Both the position numbers and the translations under genes were made by a program. From Xylaria sp. FL1777 (lineage: Eukaryota > Ascomycota > Sordariomycetes > Xylariales > Xylariaceae), in assembly GCA_022578965.1 (NCBI GenBank), contig MU401036.1:1-11890 (forward strand): a stretch of 11,890 bases of DNA, written 5' to 3'. The notes below the pieces were generated by a model that worked only from the letters and a program-made list of their open reading frames with translations, ran no database searches and had not been told where the DNA came from. Shown here one piece after another: positions 9,751 to 11,890 of the stretch; the first letter of the stretch is position 1; every line of letters starts with the position of its first letter.

Positions 9751-10021
9751 ATAGCTTTTTTTGCTTTTTTAATTATAACTTAAAGTTATATATTAGCTAT
9801 AAGTATAGCTTAAATATTTTTATTAGTATAAAAATAGCATATAGCTATATAAGCTTTAATAAACAATCGAAGTTTTTTATTAACTTTTTTAAGCTAAAAA
9901 ATTATTAGTAGCACTTAAAATTAAAAAAACTTTAATAGTTAAAATAAGCATAAAATAAAGCTTAAAAACATGCAAACATTAATATAATTAAAAGTACTTA
10001 TAAAATTATAACTGCTATTTT
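9751..10021. repeat. Direct repeat copy A (less mutated)
   Basis: These 271 bases align with 11621-11890 in the same orientation, at about 88% identity. Differences are 29 transitions, three transversions and one 1-base gap. At all 29 transition sites this copy carries C or G and the other copy T or A. Similarity begins abruptly at ATAGCTTTTTTTGC; the sequence before it does not match. The right limit is unknown because copy B reaches the window edge. The repeat may be a long terminal repeat, a small non-autonomous element or part of a larger duplicated transposon. It shows no coding frame. Confidence 0.9.
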
Positions 10022-10022
10022 T

Positions 10023-10057
10023 AGTGCTTACTTTGTTTTTTTTACATTATAAGCACT
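10023..10057. repeat. Inverted repeat with 8-bp arms
   Basis: AGTGCTTA (10023-10030) and TAAGCACT (10050-10057) are exact reverse complements around a 19-base T-rich loop. It lies just past the last base of copy A that can be compared with copy B. It could be part of the same element if the repeat continues past the window. Confidence 0.45.
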
Positions 10058-10598
10058 TAATAAACTTGCTAATAATATTGCAAGCATAAAAGTTATTAAT
10101 GTTTTTATATAGTTAGCATAAAAAAAATAGTAATAAAAAATGTATAATATACTACTATAATATAAGCAATATAGTAGTAGTATAGCTTAAACATTTTAGT
10201 ATGCTGAATAAATACGAATTTTAAAGCTGTTAGTAATACTTTAGCATAAAGCACTAAAGCATTTATTTTTATTTTAAAAATTAGCATTATAGCAAAAAAG
10301 CATAACAATAAACAGTTATAAAAGCTTAAACTATATAGTAATAAACTATTAGCTATTTTATTTAATATTATAAATTAAATAACTAATAAAAACTGCAGTA
10401 AAATAACTTATAACTTTAAATATATAAGCTAAACACTAGTTAATATATATATTTAAGCTAAGCTAATTATAAATATATACTGCAAAAAATATAACAGTTA
10501 TAACAAAATAAATTTTTATATAATTACAATATATTAATAACTAATTATATTATAAATTAAGCACTTTAATATACTAAAGCAAACATAAGCTAAGCATA

Positions 10599-10616
10599 TA
10601 ATAATAATAATAATAA
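10599..10616. repeat. (TAA)6 microsatellite
   Basis: Six uninterrupted TAA units, followed by further imperfect AAT units to about 10624. Confidence 0.85.
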
Positions 10617-10826
10617 AAATAATAAAGTTAATAATTAAAAAAAAAAAAAATTAATATAAGTAGCTAAATAAAATAACTTATTATTTATTGCTATTTTATA
10701 CTATTTAGTATATAAGCTATTTATAAGCTATGCTTATTTAGTAAGCTTACTATAAAAAGCATAAAAGCAGCTTAAAAAATAAATATATAAAAAGCAAACT
10801 AAAAAGTAATAAATAATTAATTTTGT

Positions 10827-10855
10827 TTATAACTTAGTTATAACTTAGTTATAAA
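10827..10855. repeat. 11-bp tandem repeat, about 2.6 copies
   Basis: TTATAACTTAG occurs at 10827-10837 and 10838-10848, and a partial third copy starts at 10849. Confidence 0.75.
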
Positions 10856-11620
10856 AAAACTAGTATAGCAAAAAGCTAGCAGCAATATTAAAGCAAGCAA
10901 ACTATAATATATTAATAATATAATAAAAAAAAATTTAAAAAAAAACTAAGAAAAAAAAGCAGCATACTTAGCTAAATAAGTGCTAAAACTAAAAAAACTG
11001 CTGCAAGTAGCATAAAGCAAGCAGTAATACTAAAGCAAGCAGATTATAAAGCAAAAAAAATACAGAAAAAAAAAAAACTACAAAATAATTACATAAAGGT
11101 GCACATACTTAGTTAATAGCATAATGCAAGTAAGCAAACAACTTAAAGGTAAAAAAATAAAAAGTAAAGCACTTAATAAAATTATAGCAGAACTAGTGCA
11201 ACTTAAAAATAAATACAAAATGTTTTTACTTAGCTACTAAAAAAAAAGTAAGCTGCTTATAGCTTGCTTTTAACTTATAAGCACGGTTTTTACTTATATA
11301 TATAAAAAATAAAAACTAATATAGCTAATAAGCCGTTAGCCTAAGTAATACAATATATAATATAAGTTTTGTTTTATATAATATAACTGTTTATTTTATA
11401 ACATATAATATTTTTTAAAAAGTTAATAAATTTAAAAGTATATTAAATACTAAGTTTTAAGTTAAAATTAATAGCTTAAAAAACAAGAAATATTTTAGCT
11501 TTTATAGTTTTATTAAACATTATGTTATTAAAGAATTATTACGCAATAAAATTAAAGTAACGCATTTTTAAAAAAAGTGTATTGTTTGCTTAAATGCATT
11601 ATTTATTTATAAATAACATT

Positions 11621-11890
11621 ATAGCTTTTTTTGCTTTTTTAATTATAACTTAAAATAATATATTAGTTATAAATATAACTTAAATATTTTTATTAATATA
11701 AAAATAATATATAATTATATAAGCTTTAATAAATAATTAAAGTTTTTTATTAATTTTTTAAGTTAAAACATTATTAATAATATTTAAAATTAAATAAACT
11801 TTAATAATTAAAATAAATATAAAATAAAGCTTAAAAATATATAAATATTAATATAATTAAAAATATTTATAAAATTATAACTATTATTTT
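11621..11890. repeat. Direct repeat copy B (heavily mutated, runs off window)
   Basis: This is the second copy of 9751-10021, offset by 1870 bases at its left end. It has lost almost all CpA and TpG: one TG (near 11632) and one CA (near 11769) remain. Of ten CpA or TpG sites in copy A, nine are TpA here. About half of the CpT/ApG sites are also changed. AAGCTT words at about 11721 and 11827 survive. This is the pattern expected from a further round of RIP. The true right end lies outside the window. Confidence 0.9.

Larger units (their letters stand above)
10022..11620. other. Gene-free stretch between the two repeat copies
   Basis: No supported gene. A 67-codon frame at 10308-10105 (minus) begins with TTG, not ATG, and its Phe/Ile/Tyr-rich translation is what T-rich DNA gives by chance. 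The stretch is A-rich, with AGCA and AGTA words. It includes a simple repeat, an A14 run (10637-10650) and an 11-bp tandem. A spot near 11281-11342 (CACGG, GCCG, GCC) keeps some GC. If the flanking repeats were terminal repeats, this would be most of the interior of an element with a period near 1.87 kb. Confidence 0.5.
1..11890. other. AT-rich, RIP-like decayed block without intact genes
   Basis: A hand count of 4501-4800 gives 20% GC. In 5041-5100 TpA is 16 and ApT is 9, a ratio near 1.8. In the same line CpA+TpG is 1 and ApC+GpT is 4. These values point in the direction expected for repeat-induced point mutation in filamentous ascomycetes. All six frames are interrupted every few codons, mostly by TAA and TAG, which C-to-T changes create from Gln and Trp codons. 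I see no tRNA- or rRNA-like segment. The reading as a fungal AT-isochore of ruined transposons is inference. A pericentromeric or subtelomeric location is possible but not shown. Confidence 0.75.

Noticed and set aside
10105..10308. 67-codon minus-strand frame, hydrophobic
   Set aside because: It begins with TTG. Hydrophobicity follows from T-rich codons, and no motif or neighbouring signal supports a gene.
9751..11890. Long terminal repeats of one intact retrotransposon
   Set aside because: The spacing of about 1.87 kb is short for that, the right end is outside the window, and no primer-binding site, target duplication or coding region is visible.
1..11890. Mitochondrial or Plasmodium-like AT-rich genome
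   Set aside because: No rRNA, tRNA or respiratory genes and no long exons are seen in 11.9 kb, and the one-directional transitions between repeat copies point to a nuclear RIP-like process.
1..11890. CRISPR array or bacterial operon
   Set aside because: There are no regularly spaced repeats with unique spacers, no Shine-Dalgarno-led genes and no dense coding.

Overview
The window is an extremely AT-rich, gene-poor block with no intact protein-coding gene, tRNA or rRNA that I can support. A hand count over 4501-4800 gives 30 C and 30 G in 300 bases, or 20% GC. In the sampled line 5041-5100, TpA (16) outnumbers ApT (9), and stops occur every few codons in nearly all frames. The best explanation is an AT-isochore of a filamentous fungus, most likely Pezizomycotina, in which old transposons were destroyed by repeat-induced point mutation (RIP) or a related C-to-T process. 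The strongest support is a pair of direct repeats, 9751-10021 and 11621-11890. They differ at 29 transition sites, and at every one the first copy has C or G where the second has T or A. No species can be named from the sequence.

Layout: 1-95 is AT-rich filler. 97-250 is a compact cluster of TAGTA/AGTACT repeats with perfect palindromes. 265-1340 has no gene. 1580-1622 is a small island with splice-site-like signals on the minus strand. 1731-1836 is a 26-bp tandem repeat. 1899-2126 is the least mutated stretch and holds a minus-strand fragment resembling a helix-turn-helix (HTH). 2127-3120 is A-rich and 3121-4165 is T-rich on the given strand. 4230-4361 is a second less-mutated island with a 43-codon minus-strand frame. 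4362-9750 is long A-rich decayed sequence holding one more short stop-free minus-strand segment (8778-8906). 9751-11890 contains the two direct-repeat copies and the decayed sequence between them.

An unexpected observation concerns base context. In most of the window C survives almost only after a purine (29 of 30 C in 4501-4800), and G survives mostly before a pyrimidine (27 of 30). TpC, CpC, GpA and GpG are nearly absent, while CpA, TpG and CpG persist. Classical RIP instead removes CpA. The 11621-11890 copy shows the classical pattern added on top, so two mutational layers may be present. The genes cannot be described as working together: what remains is wreckage of mobile elements.
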